A DNA stretch of 64,000 nucleotides from Elmis aenea (taxonomy: Eukaryota > Arthropoda > Insecta > Coleoptera > Elmidae), in NCBI GenBank assembly GCA_947652605.1, contig OX393579.1, positions 43,034,970 through 43,098,969 on the forward strand, in the 5' to 3' direction. Position 1 is the stretch's first letter. The number at the start of each line of letters is the position of its first letter. Shown here one piece after another: positions 9,646 through 20,615 of this stretch. Made by a program: the position numbers and the translations under genes. The notes beneath the pieces were generated by a model that was not told the DNA's origin, did no database searches, and saw only the letters and a list, made by a program, of their open reading frames with translations.

Positions 9646-9871
9646 GCAAGCTCTCACTATAGGGGAGACGCGGATAAACTCCGAAAACTACATTAAAAAT
9701 GTTAGTAACCGCAAAAAATCTAATAAGAAACAATATAATATAAATATACAGGGTGAGTCACGACGGACGCGTCGGAGTTTTATGGCAAAACGCTTTATAT
9801 TTTCCAATTTCTGTCGCTGTTAGATTATGTAAGTCAATAAGGGCTACATTTTAAAAATATTTTCAAACATA

Positions 9872-9931
9872 CAGGGTGCTCCAAAAAAGAGTGGCATATC
9901 AAAGTTATACTTTTTCTTATGGAACACCCTG
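9872..9931. mobile_element. 60-bp mini-element CAGGGTGCTCC...GGAACACCCTG, left arm
   Basis: A tiny TA-flanked inverted-repeat unit with termini CAGGGTGCTCC and GGAACACCCTG. Its mirror copy sits at 11855-11914 in the other arm. Confidence 0.55.
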
Positions 9932-10846
9932 TATATTTTTACATTTTTGGATTCCTCTTTAAATTTAATTTAAAAAATGTATAAGGTCATATGGGTCTAA
10001 AGTCAACCGTTCTCGTGAAAATCGCATTTTCATGTAAATTCAGTATTTTCAAAAAATTTTAACATTTAAAAACTTTGAGAAGTCTGAAGAAATTCGCTTG
10101 GAGATAAGATTGACAATAGATTATGTAACACTTTGCACCACCTACATTTTTAAAATATTATACAGGGCGTTTTTTACGCTTGGTCAAACTTGTGAAACTT
10201 TAAACATCGATAACTCATTTTTTTTAAATACAACTCATTATATTTTTTTACACCGTCTTATAGAAAATTTAATTCTCTTTCGAAAACATTAATACTGTTT
10301 TATACCTAAAATTGATATTTTCCGAGATATCGCGATTTTATTGTTAATTATTAGGTCAAAGTAGTATTTTCGAGTAGGCTATGAAAGTAGACAGCGGTAA
10401 TTTGAAACAATTGAAAGAAAGAACAAGAAAGGTTTAGTTTTATCTTTTGCCTACGCATTTTTGACATTTTTTTATAATGAAGAGCAATCTCACGTTTAAA
10501 TCGAGATTTCTTAAAATTATTTATGCATTTATTTATTGGACCAGTATGATAAGATGATTACTAAATCCTATAAACAATTTTTTTGTATATTTATAATACG
10601 ACACTCTGTTCTACCAAAATGTCTTTGCTTAAATTCTGGTTCCACGCATTTTGCAAACATTGTGTTTTATACAGTGTGCACAATGTTTAATATAAGTAAG
10701 TGTTTATGGTGTGTTAACTAAAATATAAATACAGAAAATATTTCAAATTGGGAACGTAGTAACTTTAATTGAACATTTATAAAAATATTTCTAGTGATAA
10801 CTAAAATGTAATAATAATTCAAAAACAAAATTTAACAGCCGATTAC

Positions 10847-10955
10847 AATAAATGTTCAACATGACGACCATCCTCTTGAATACACATTGTGATCCTCTTT
10901 TCAAGTGAACGCCTTACATTACGCAACATATTAGGAGTGATTGTCTCAAAAGTTT
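10847..10955 (-). pseudogene. C-terminal remnant of a mariner/Tc1-type transposase
   Basis: The minus strand in the loop of the palindrome reads KTFETITPNMLRNVRRSLEK, then RITMCIQEDGRHVEHLL and a stop. The R-R-I/L-x-x-C-I-x-x-x-G-x-H-x-E-H-L-L pattern is the usual C-terminal end of several insect mariner-like transposases. The catalytic domain is missing. The remnant shows that the palindrome derives from an autonomous mariner-like element by loss of nearly all its coding part and expansion of the arms. Confidence 0.65.
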
Positions 10956-11854
10956 TTGAATTATTATTACATACATTTTAGTTATCACTGGAAATATTTT
11001 TATAAATGTACAATTAATATTACTACGGTCCCAATTTGAAATATTTTCTGTGTATTATGTATTTATATTTTACATAACACACCATAAACACTTACCTTCA
11101 TTAAACATTGTGCACACTGTATAAAACACAATGTTTGCAAAATGCGTGAAACCAGAAGTTAAGCAAAGACATTTTGGTAGAACCGAGAGTCGTATCATAC
11201 AAAAAAAATAGTTTATATGATTTACTAATCATCTTATCATACTGGTCCAATAAATAAATGCATAAATAATTGTAAGAAATCTCGATTTAAACGTGAGATT
11301 CCTCTTCACTATAAAAAAATGTTAAAAATGCGTAGGCAAAAGATAAAACTAAACCTTTCTTGTTTTTTCGTTCAATTGTTTCAAATTACCGCTGTCTACC
11401 TTTGTAGCCTACTCGAAAATATTACATTGCCCTAATAATTAACAATAAAATCGCGATATCTCGGAAAATATCAATTTTAGGTATAAAACAGTATTAATGT
11501 TTTCGAAAGAGAATTTAATTTTCTATAAGACGGTGTAAAAAAATATAAGGGGTTGTATTTAAAAAAAATGAGTTATCGATGTTTAAAGTTTCACAAGTTT
11601 GACCAAGCGTAAAAAACGCCCTGTATAATATTTTAAAAATGTAGGTGGTGCAAAGTGTTACATAATCTATTGTCAATCTTATCTCCAAGCGAATTTCTTC
11701 AGACTTCTCAAAGTTTTTAAATGTTGAAAATTTTTGAAAATACTGTATTTTCATGAAAATGCGATTTTCACGAGAACGGTTAACTTTAGACCCATATGAC
11801 CTTATACATTTTTTTAATTAAATTTAAAGAGGAATCCAAAAATGCAAAAATATA

Positions 11855-11914
11855 CAGGGTGTTCCATAAGAAAAAGTATAACTTTGATATGCCACTCTTT
11901 TTTGGAGCACCCTG
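11855..11914. mobile_element. 60-bp mini-element, right arm copy
   Basis: Mirror of 9872-9931: CAGGGTGTTCC ... GGAGCACCCTG flanked by TA. It lies at the symmetric position in the right arm. Confidence 0.55.
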
Positions 11915-12150
11915 TATGTTTGAAAATATTTTTAAAATGTAGCCCTTATTGACTTACATAATCTAACAGCGACAGAAATTGGAAAATATAAAGCGTTTTG
12001 CCATAAAACTCCGACGCGTCCGTCGTGACTCACCCTGTATATAATAATATGATTTACCGGTAAATTACCGGTAAACCGGTTTTGATTGACAGTTTTACCG
12101 AATTACCGATAATTCAAAAAGTCGGTAAATTTACAATCCCTAATCACAAG

Positions 12151-12415
12151 TGTAAACATCTTAAGAAACCAGTGCTAATATTGGATTGGGAGGACGATGC
12201 ATATTTACCAGAGCTCACGCTAGTTATGAACAGCGCTGCGTGTAAAAATCCAAGCGTTAGTACATGCCTTCATTCACGTACTGTTTTGACCATACTCTGA
12301 CTAGTTCATGTATTAATTTTATCAGTTAGAACAGCCGACTAACCGTCCGGTGAACTATCAGAGACTGTGTTGGAACGCGATATCGATACTACGCAGAATC
12401 CCAATAGTACATTGG
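12151..12415 (+). mobile_element. AGGTTTGTTCC MITE, copy B, right part
   Basis: Continuation of 7884-8057 after the hAT nest. It shares GTCCGGTGAACTATCAGAG with the copy at 45674-46160. The right terminus (GGAACAAACCT) is missing; the match stops near 12395. Confidence 0.65.
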
Positions 12416-12447
12416 ATCGTATATAGTACAGGGTGTCCACCTAGTGG

Positions 12448-12793
12448 CAGTGGTCGGCAAACTCATTAGTCAAAAGAGCCAAATATCAACAGAACAACGA
12501 TTAAAATTTCTTTTGAGAGCCAAATTTTTGTTTTCGCATGCATATGTAGACCCGAATAAAGAAAGAACAGCAAACGCTAGTTTTTTCAGCTGATATGAGC
12601 CAGGAATACTATTCCAGGTGTTAAAAATCAACATATCTTCCTTCTCCAGGTCTTTCAAAGCAGACAAACCAGTCATCACGAAGTTTCAATCGCACTGTAC
12701 GTGCGCGTCCGCACGTGGTATCTTGTGGAAGAGTCACACTCAAGGGGCCAAAGAGCCGCATGTGGCTCGCGAGCCGCGGTTTGCGGACTACTT
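12448..12793. mobile_element. hAT-type MITE (CAGTGGTCGGCAAAC)
   Basis: The left end CAGTGGTCGGCAAAC and the right end GGTTTGCGGACTACT are inverted relatives, with AAAGAGCC tracts inside both ends and GGCTCGCGAGCC near the right. A perfect 8-bp duplication is not visible, so the limits are approximate. No coding capacity. Confidence 0.6.
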
Positions 12794-13979
12794 TGCGTAT
12801 TTATTTCATAGCTGCTTTATTATTCAAAATTTAAAAAAAGGTTTAAGACACAATTTGTTGGAGATCATAGGATACATATTCTTAAGTTATTTTCAGCTAT
12901 ACAGAGTGTTTGGTTACCGCGCACCGATGTGTAACTTTTTTACTTTAAATACAACACCATATATATTTTTTATTTTTTAGATTCCAAATTGAATACTCTT
13001 TAAAAAAATTTAACAGGTTAACAACGTCAGTGTAAAATAATTTGGTAGTTTTGTTAACAATACTCTTATAGAGCCTTCTGAACAATTAAACTTATTAAAT
13101 AACACACAAGGTGTTTGGTTTTGTCGGTCCATGTTGCTAAATTTTAAACACGAATTTTTTAAATGGAATGCTTTTTTTTTTAATTTTCGTGTAGATAATT
13201 TGAGACATTTTCATGAAAAAAACTATTAATTACTTAGGTTATTAGGTAAGACAGACCAAAGATAACTCTATTCAATATTTTAATGGGTAGATATTGGGTG
13301 AGGTCCTCAACTTTGATGACTACTCGGGCCCCTGAAATGCGTAATCTACCACGGTGTATAAAATAACCGAATCAACAGCATTTTTTATACCTACAAATGC
13401 GTGATGAGTCAGGAATAGTTTTCCAGAAGTGAAACTACAACCGTTTGCTCCACTTTAGAAAACCTGCTATTGACATACAAATACAAACAACAATTTTATC
13501 CTATTATACTATAAATCCTGTTTTATAAGAATCTGATTTTATTAGCATTATTAAATAGCGTGTTTTATAAATGTCTCATTTTAGTAATGTCACAATGAAT
13601 GCTTATCCTTAACTACTATTTTGCAATATATTGCGTAGTAACGTTAAACAACAAAAGTAGAATACTTATTTATGTGTGTTTCTTTCCCATTGTGCAACTT
13701 GGCCATAATACTAAGTTTCTAAGAAGTTACTTCTCAAAAATTGTCAAGCTATCTTACACAATAGTTAATAAACTTGAGAATTAAGATTGCTTGTTTTTTA
13801 TACCACAGCTACAAACGTTATATTAAAAACATGAATAAAAAGCTTTTATTTAAATATAGCTTAATAAAATCAAAATTGATGTTTTTTTTTTGCTTAAACT
13901 TTATTTTTCACTAAATAAAAAATTAAACCTATTTATAAAAAATTATTTTAATCACAAAGAAGTCGCTAATTTCGTTATC
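12794..13979. other. Gene-free stretch with one decayed repeat end
   Basis: TATACAGAGTGTTTGGTTAC at about 12899-12918 may be a diverged CAGGGTG-type end. The remainder is AT-rich with no recognisable gene. Confidence 0.35.
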
Positions 13980-14225
13980 GCCCACCCCTGATTTCCGCCC
14001 ACAGCTGATATACTTTTTTGTTGTGACTATATTCTTCTTCTAAACCTCTTGACTGCATTGCATTGCCTGCCTCATCAATGTCATCTCTCCGGCTTCTTAT
14101 ACGGATAGGGTGTTTCCTTCATTGTTTCTCCGGATGTACCTATTCTAGTATTTTTCGTGAGCGTCTCGTTCCCTGCATCCTTTTCTTATGTCCACACCAT
14201 GTCAGTAGATTTTTTATCAATACTG
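13980..14225 (-). pseudogene. 3' end fragment of a non-LTR retrotransposon ORF
   Basis: The minus strand reads LLTWCGHKKRM near 14195, followed after a frameshift by RDDIDEAGNAMQSRGLEEE. This resembles the W-x-G-H-x-x-R-M ... G-R-P ... tail that follows the reverse transcriptase domain in many insect non-LTR elements (compare LIWYGHVQRM in the LINE at 50653-51663). Stops and frameshifts make it dead. The piece at 14800-14960 may be the preceding part of the same copy, separated by about 575 bp of unrelated sequence where about 135 bp would be expected. Confidence 0.4.
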
Positions 14226-14799
14226 CTTTAAACACGCGGCCCACGGATCGCTTGCAGCTTCCTCTATATATTTTGTGCGCCCGCCAAGTTATTTGTTGCG
14301 TATGAGCAGACATCAGTCAAACTCGAAGGACCATACGTTGAATTCAACATTACAAAATGAAAGGTTGGGTTCACTTACCGATAAGGTGACCACATTCAAC
14401 GGCACGGGCAATTGCCCGGATTTTTTTTTCCTTGCCTATATGGCGGGCATGCGGGCAGCCATGAAACCAACCAAAAAGGCGCGACAATAAAAGGAAAATT
14501 TAAAAATTAAATAAAACGCTCATTTAGCCCAACAAAGCATAACTGACATTATTATAATTACAAATTCAATGTGGCCCACTTGTATTGGGAGTTTATTAAA
14601 CGGTCTGGAGTGTCATTTTTCAAATAAATTAATAGCGTTAGAAGGTTAGAACTACGAAATAAGTTAACATTAAAAACTTGAAAAGCTTTAAAGGCAAGTA
14701 AAAAAAAGAAAAATTCTTAATATTTAAAAAAGTGGCCCGCTTATTAGGAGCTTGTGGCCCTTTTAAGTGTTGACTGAGAAAGAAGCCTGGTCTATAATA
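14226..14799. other. Possible insertion between two LINE fragments
   Basis: GC-richer than its surroundings near 14390-14460, with the palindrome GGGCAATTGCCC and repeated GTGGCCC/AGTGGCCC. It may be a MITE inserted into the LINE remnant, but no clean termini or target duplication were found. Confidence 0.3.
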
Positions 14800-14960
14800 C
14801 TACTATGCTCTGCCTTATTTGATCGTATCCAAGTATACCCCGTCTAGATCTCTTACAATTCTTTTTAGACAGCCTACTTCTGTAAAACGTAGTTGTTTGT
14901 TTTGTCTTCTTATATCCTACACTTCATAATATTCTGTAGAACGCTTTAATATATTCTTTT
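14800..14960 (-). pseudogene. Possible reverse transcriptase C-terminal fragment
   Basis: The minus strand reads FTEVGCLKRIVRDLDGVYLD, which resembles the E-M-x-x-L-R-R-x-x ... block downstream of non-LTR reverse transcriptase domains (compare TEMDFWRRAAGR at 50653-51663). Short, with stops nearby. Assignment is by resemblance only. Confidence 0.3.
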
Positions 14961-14993
14961 TTTTTTGCCCGGTTTATTTAATGATTTTATATA

Positions 14994-15617
14994 CAGGGTG
15001 TGTAGAAATTGGCGGAAGCGCTACACGTGACGATGTTCTTCGTAAAATTTTAAGTCGAAAATCTTGATACAAAAATGTTGTACCATGCTTCCTATGGCCT
15101 CAAGAACCATTTAAAGAAAAAAAAATTGGCAACATTGCATACATAGATTTGCGTTTGGACATTTTTTTATCAGCAATTTTTACTTAGGTATTTACATTTT
15201 TTGTTCGAACTAAAAGCCTTCAGTTCGTAAACATAGCTACAAACTTTTGGGTATCGTAAAACACAAACTAGAAATAATTACGAGAAAAACAGAGATGACA
15301 GCTAATGACAATGTTGCCATATGTATTATTTTCATTCAAATCAGTGACTTACATATTTTCAACACCAATTTTTGAAAGGAAGAACACAATATCTAGGAAA
15401 AAATACTATTCGAAATTTATTTTTATTCCAAATTGCAGCTTTTTCATTAAAAAATATTAAATAATAACGCTTATTAAAGGAGTAAATGTCAAAACTTTGA
15501 GGACCTCTTGCAGACACAGCAAGCATGGTACAACATTTTCGTATTAAGATTTTCGACTTGGAATTTTACGAAGAACATCGCCACGTGTAGCGCTTCCGCC
15601 AATTTTTACACACCCTG
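14994..15617. mobile_element. 624-bp palindromic TA-CAGGGTG element
   Basis: CAGGGTGTGTAGAAATTGGC and GCCAATTTTTACACACCCTG are flanked by TA. The arms share GCGGAAGCGCTACACGTG and CATGGTACAACATTTT (right arm AGCATGGTACAAC). No coding sequence. Confidence 0.8.
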
Positions 15618-16418
15618 TATATTAAAACTTTAGATATGCAAAATGTAATAAAATTTCATTTTAAAGTATTTTGGTCAATTAAATATCCGACAAAAAAATA
15701 AACCTAGAAAAACTTAAGATGCCAAACATATGGGGCTATCCTTAAATTTTTAAGACATTGTAAAGATTATACGAAATGAAAGCGAATTAGATATTTATAT
15801 TTCTAGGAGTTCCGTGATTAAAATTTTAAAAATCTTAATTTACCAATTAAGAAAGTTCATAAACCTACGATAGATCAACAGTTCAGCGTTTAATGAGGTG
15901 TCGTAATTTATTAACATGTCCTTCGGCGAATAGTATGGTTTACATATGAAATGATTAATTTAAAACTTTTAATGTTATAGAATTTTGGCTGCTTATAGTC
16001 CTTTTTTTTATAAAAGTACTTTAATCCTTTTAAGTATTCCAATGCTGGGAAAAAATATACTTCGCCATAATAAACTAATTCTAGATATTTATAGGTAACT
16101 TTCCAAATTTCACTAAGAGTGTGCTATTATGGCACTCAAAATTTTTGCTTATCTTTAAGTGCAAAAATTCTATGCAACGCTCACTAAAGGTGGCAAAAAT
16201 GATCAAGTTCCACAAAAGACGAAGCATATATTATGATATAAATCGTATTAGTTATGTAGCAAATAAGAAGTTAGTTTAAGCAAGAAATTAGAAGCAAAAG
16301 AAACAATAAAATATTTTTTTTTGCTTTTCTTAATAATTTCTAATAATAGCGAGCAACAAACGAAGCTACTTTTATTTAATTAAATAGTTCTGAAACTCTT
16401 AGGATAAGTAGAACCAGT
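15618..16418. other. AT-rich stretch without genes
   Basis: No gene, RNA or repeat recognised. Confidence 0.5.
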
Positions 16419-16437
16419 TATTTGGAACACCCTGTAG
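16419..16437. repeat. Solo GGAACACCCTGTA element end
   Basis: TTTGGAACACCCTGTA is the right end of a TA-CAGGGTG-type element. No matching left end is recognised nearby. Confidence 0.4.
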
Positions 16438-19056
16438 AGTCTTTTATTGATCGCCTTTTGCACTCAATCGACGCATTAATTAAAAATTTATTACTACAAT
16501 TTAAACAGCAGTATTTATTACTTTTTGAAAACTAATGACTATGGAAAACCAATATTAAAAATTTTAAGATATTAACATTTCCGTTATCAGCTTATTTCGG
16601 TTGATATTTTTTGTTACGTTGGTTGCCCCTTATATAATCTTTTTTGTCACCTGTCATGTCAACACCTATAACTTCGCTGTTAACACTGTCAGTCAGTAAT
16701 TAAAACTTTTCAAGTGTAAAATATGCGACTGTTTTTTCGTTGTTAATAACTGGTTTTAATCATCTTTATGGGCTGCTAATGCGTATACATAAGTATTGTA
16801 AATATATGTAGTATTGTGTTTGCAAAAACTAGAAGTTGTCAGTAATTAACACAAATTTGCAGTAATGGAGGTCTATTTTTAGACCGCATATCACGTTAAT
16901 GGTTTTTAGTTGAAATGTTGCCTTAAATTGGTAATAAAGTCGCACAAAAATGTTGTCAATAGTTCGTGTTCTCCTAAATCAAGATTTAACTGGGCACGGC
17001 TGTCTTTAATCCGATATTATTCGTGCAATATTAAGCACATTATTTGCAATCTCCATCCTTTTCTGTCACATGATCAAGCGAAATAGTTTAAAACTTAAAA
17101 CGACGATTTTAAAGTTGTGATATATTAGTAATTTATATAACGTATTTCATATAAGAGTTTATTCAAGTATCGAATCGTTGTCATTATTAGGAGTTATGAA
17201 GTCTTCGGACATTTCATTTGTTTTGAAATTTTTAAAATATGTGTTAAATTGGAAGCATAAGGGCAGTAAATCCATCACTATGCCATTTTCAAAATATGTA
17301 TTTGCACATCTGCTTAGCAATAAAATTTCTATAGACAAAAATAGTACTGATTAAAAAAGCATTTTCCATTTACGTTCAACGAAATTGCACATACGAAATT
17401 AAGACACTAAAGACGTAAAGGATAAGATATTTTTAACACATTGTTTACAAAATTTTAATTGAATTTTAGGTAAGTTAATTGTAATCCAATCTCAAAATAT
17501 CGGTAATCATTCCTATTATTATTTTAATTTTAAACTGGTAATTCCAGACGTAACGTGTATAAAGCGTTAATAATGATATGACTGTATCAGTGATTGTTAT
17601 TTGTCATCGCTAAACATTTTAATTTAAAATATGACAAAAAGTGCTTATTATACGAACCAATGACGTTATATACCTGACATTAAATATTTTAATGTAAAAG
17701 GACTTAGGAATTTAAAATCAAAGGACATAAAAAATAAACTGAAAAAGGCGTTAGCCATTTACGGCAGCACCTTTCACCATAACTTTTTTACTAATAACAA
17801 TATATACCAATACCAATACCAAACCAATAACAATTTCATTCATTTAGTAAATACTTCTTAACTATTTCCACTAATTAATAGTAGTACTTGTTATTCAATA
17901 AATATTAATTGCTTATATTATAAAAAACTTTACGTGTAAATTCCCTACTTTTTTAAATCATTTCTATCTTTATTTCGTATCCCTGTAACCTGTAACGAAA
18001 CATGATTGATTACCTTTTGGAATCTTAAAACATAAATCGACTAAGTACATGATAAAGACGAGTTTTATAAAACCATTGTACTAAAACAATAATAACCTAA
18101 AAGCACAAATATAAACTCTTTTCATGGTAACACTACAAATAAAAAAAATAGCACAAATAAAAAACACGTATCTACATTTCTATTTTGCACATGAATTTTT
18201 TTCTCATACGATATATTCAACTTATAAGAGTATTGTAACTACTATGTACTAATAAAAATTTATAAATAGTGTTAAGGGCTAGCGACTTTAGCAACTCCAA
18301 ATTAATGATAAAATTTAAGTTTTCATACTAGTATAGCAGAAAAAAAATATTCTTCGAATCAAGTAATAAACAGTGCATTTTTATGATTTTGATAACCAGA
18401 TAAAAATTTGTTGTTACGCTACTGATTCACGCAAAAGTATTTCCCGCGTGATTTAAGTTGTTTATGATGCTAGATTAAGAAGAAGCAAAAAATAATGCAG
18501 GTCATTTATAAACAACTTTGTTAAAAGCATTTAAATTTTGCGTTTTTTATACAGGCTACTCGTGAATAAGGTGCATTGTAATTATTTAATTGGTTTCCGC
18601 AACTTTTTAATTAACAACATAAATTTATTACAGTCGATTCATATACATATATTAGCGAACAGTAGGTTTAATAGTAAAAGATACAAATTAATTTAAAATG
18701 CATTTGTTTCAACAAGTAGGCGCCAAACATTTGCTTATCTGCAACGTTTACCATACCAGTTCGATAAATATTTTAAGAAACTTTTAATAAAGTATAAAGT
18801 AAAGAATCATATTGTTTTAGAAAAAAAATTACTTTAAGTATAAACTGTAGTATTTATTACTTTTCTGTAAAAAATTGTTAGTTCAGGCGAAGTTCAATTG
18901 TTCTGTTTCCATGGGTTCTAAGATACGAGTATCTAGACACGTTAGGTCCACATTATTCTCTTTTCAGTTAATAATGTACGACTTAAAATTAAAGATGGAT
19001 TTACACAATAGTTTTTTTTTTGTTCAATTTTTTATCTATCAGATCACTTTATGATA
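16438..19056. other. 2.6 kb AT-rich gene-free DNA
   Basis: No ORF above the chance level, no RNA gene and no clear mobile element. A short run of ACCAAT-type repeats lies near 17805-17830. Confidence 0.5.
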
Positions 19057-19252
19057 CAGGGTGTCCCAAATTCAAGAATTAACTTCTTAAAAGCTAGGAA
19101 GCCGATTAAATCAGGGTTAAATTGCATAATTTGGTGCTATATTATAATCTGTAAAACAAAATGACAGGGTTCTCTTGGTTTAGCGGTTTTTACCCAAAGC
19201 TTTTTTCTTTATTTTTTGGAGATATTAAAATAACTATCTGGAAGTAATTCTA

Positions 19253-19310
19253 TATGATTAGACTTTTTGTCAAACGTTTCGTCTATTTTAGACCATCATC
19301 AACTTTGTTA
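19253..19310 (-). ncRNA. Hammerhead-ribozyme-like motif
   Basis: The minus strand reads TTGATGATGGTCTAAAATAG followed by ACGAAACGTTTGAC. This has the order of a hammerhead core: (C)TGATGA, a stem II hairpin GTCTA-AAA-TAGAC, then GAAA. The first core C is T, a change expected to weaken or abolish cleavage. Such motifs are known in pseudo-LTRs of Penelope-like elements. No Penelope ORF is visible beside it, so it may be a leftover. Confidence 0.35.
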
Positions 19311-19382
19311 TTTCTTACAGATGCTATAGTAGATTTCTTTGCATAAAAAGGTAGTTTAGAAAATCCTATATGTAATGATATA

Positions 19383-20313
19383 CAGGGTGGTCGGCATAGA
19401 AGGGCCACTATTGGTATCTCGTAAAAGGTAAGAGTTACAAAAAAGTTTAAATTAGATAAATTGTTCCACTTTCTAAGACCTATTCAGTGACACTTAAATT
19501 ATTTTAAAAAGTTTCATGGCACGCTAGAAAATTAACAAAAATTAAAATGTTTTTTTTTAAATCGTTAATAACTTGGTTATACTTGATGGTACAAAAATAT
19601 TTTCGGGGAAAAAGTTGTAGATTTTTTACGCACTGTAAAATAAAAACATTCATTTGTTTCGATATTGCTAAAATTTTTAGATAAATTACAAACTTGTTTT
19701 TTTTTTAATTGGAAACCATAGTTGGCTATGACCTCATGATGAAGTATTTTTTTTCTCTTTTCAATAATATAAGGTTTAATGAGTTTATTTTAATATTTAG
19801 GCTCAAAACAGATAAAATTCATCATAAAGTCCCTATAAAACTATACATAGAGTGCCATGAATTTAAACAATATTGTAACAAATGAATTTTTCGTTTTACA
19901 GTGCCTAAATATCAAAATAAATACATTAAACCATGTATCTTAAAAAGAGAAAAAAATGCTTTTTCATGAGGTCATAGCCAACTATTGTTTCCATTTAAAA
20001 AATTGCAAGTTTGTAAAAATTTAAACAATATTGAAACAAATAAATGTTTTCATTTTATAGTGGGTAAAAAATCTACAACTTTTTTCGCAAAAATATTTTT
20101 GTACCATAAAGCAGAACCGGGGTTTAGCGATTTAAGAAAAATGCCCATTTTGATTTTAGATTATTATCTAGCGCGCCATGGAACTTTTTGAATACATTAA
20201 AGCATCACTGGAATAGGTCTGAAAAAGGGGAACAATTTGTCTAATTTAAACTTCATTGTAGCTCTCACCGTTTCCGAAATCCCAATAGTGGCCCTTCTAT
20301 GTGGACCACCCTG
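19383..20313. mobile_element. 931-bp palindromic TA-CAGGGTG element (AGAAGGGCCAC subfamily)
   Basis: CAGGGTGGTCGGCATAGAAG and CTTCTATGTGGACCACCCTG are flanked by TA. The arms are about 400 bp, with GTTGGCTATGACCTCATG at about 19722-19739 mirrored near 19967-19984. This is the same module as in the pogo-like element's TIR. Nested in 19057-20615. Confidence 0.8.
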
Positions 20314-20615
20314 TATATTTTTAATCATAGAGCAAGATATAACAGTCGAAACTATTCCGACAAGTCAGTTAAGGTACAGAGAGGAATTAGCTGAACGCTT
20401 TAGTTTTGACACGATTCGGCTACCGAGAAAATTCGGTGAAAAATATCTCACAGATAAATTGTGTCTAAGGTAGGGTTTAGTAAATGGATATAATGCAGAC
20501 AAACAAAAAACTGAATTCAGCACCAAATTTCTAAACTTTGCTCCGATTTAACCAACTTCGTAGCTCTTAAAATAATCAAGATACCGATGTCGAGCCTCGA
20601 ATGTGGGACACCCTG

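Larger units (their letters stand above)
9749..12037. mobile_element. 2.3-kb palindromic TA-CAGGGTG element
   Basis: CAGGGTGAGTCACGACGG and CCGTCGTGACTCACCCTG are flanked by TA. The arms of about 1,080 bp (9749-10829 and 10951-12037) are nearly identical inverted copies around a loop of about 120 bp. The loop encodes the end of a mariner/Tc1-type transposase on the minus strand. Each arm carries the same 60-bp mini-element (9872-9931 and 11855-11914). Confidence 0.85.
8066..12142 (+). mobile_element. hAT element 1 (TAGGGATTGTAA termini) with nested insertions
   Basis: The inverted termini TAGGGATTGTAA (8066) and TTTACAATCCCTA (12142) are flanked by a perfect 8-bp duplication ATCACAAG (8058-8065, 12143-12150), the hAT hallmark. 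Subterminal ACCGGTAAACCGG repeats are present at both ends. It carries a hAT dimerisation-domain remnant at 8302-8448, and hosts hAT element 2 (8818-9645) and the palindrome 9749-12037. The related copy at 31789-32602 is in the opposite orientation. Confidence 0.85.
19057..20615. mobile_element. TA-CAGGGTGTCCCA element split by a nested palindrome
   Basis: CAGGGTGTCCCAAATTC at the left and GAATGTGGGACACCCTG at the right are flanked by TA. The arms share the GCACCAAATT / AATTTGGTGC tract. A second TA-CAGGGTG element (19383-20313) is inserted inside. Confidence 0.75.

Noticed and set aside
12082..12300. 72-codon ORF
   Set aside because: It spans the junction of the hAT right end and the resumed MITE, so it is a chance frame.
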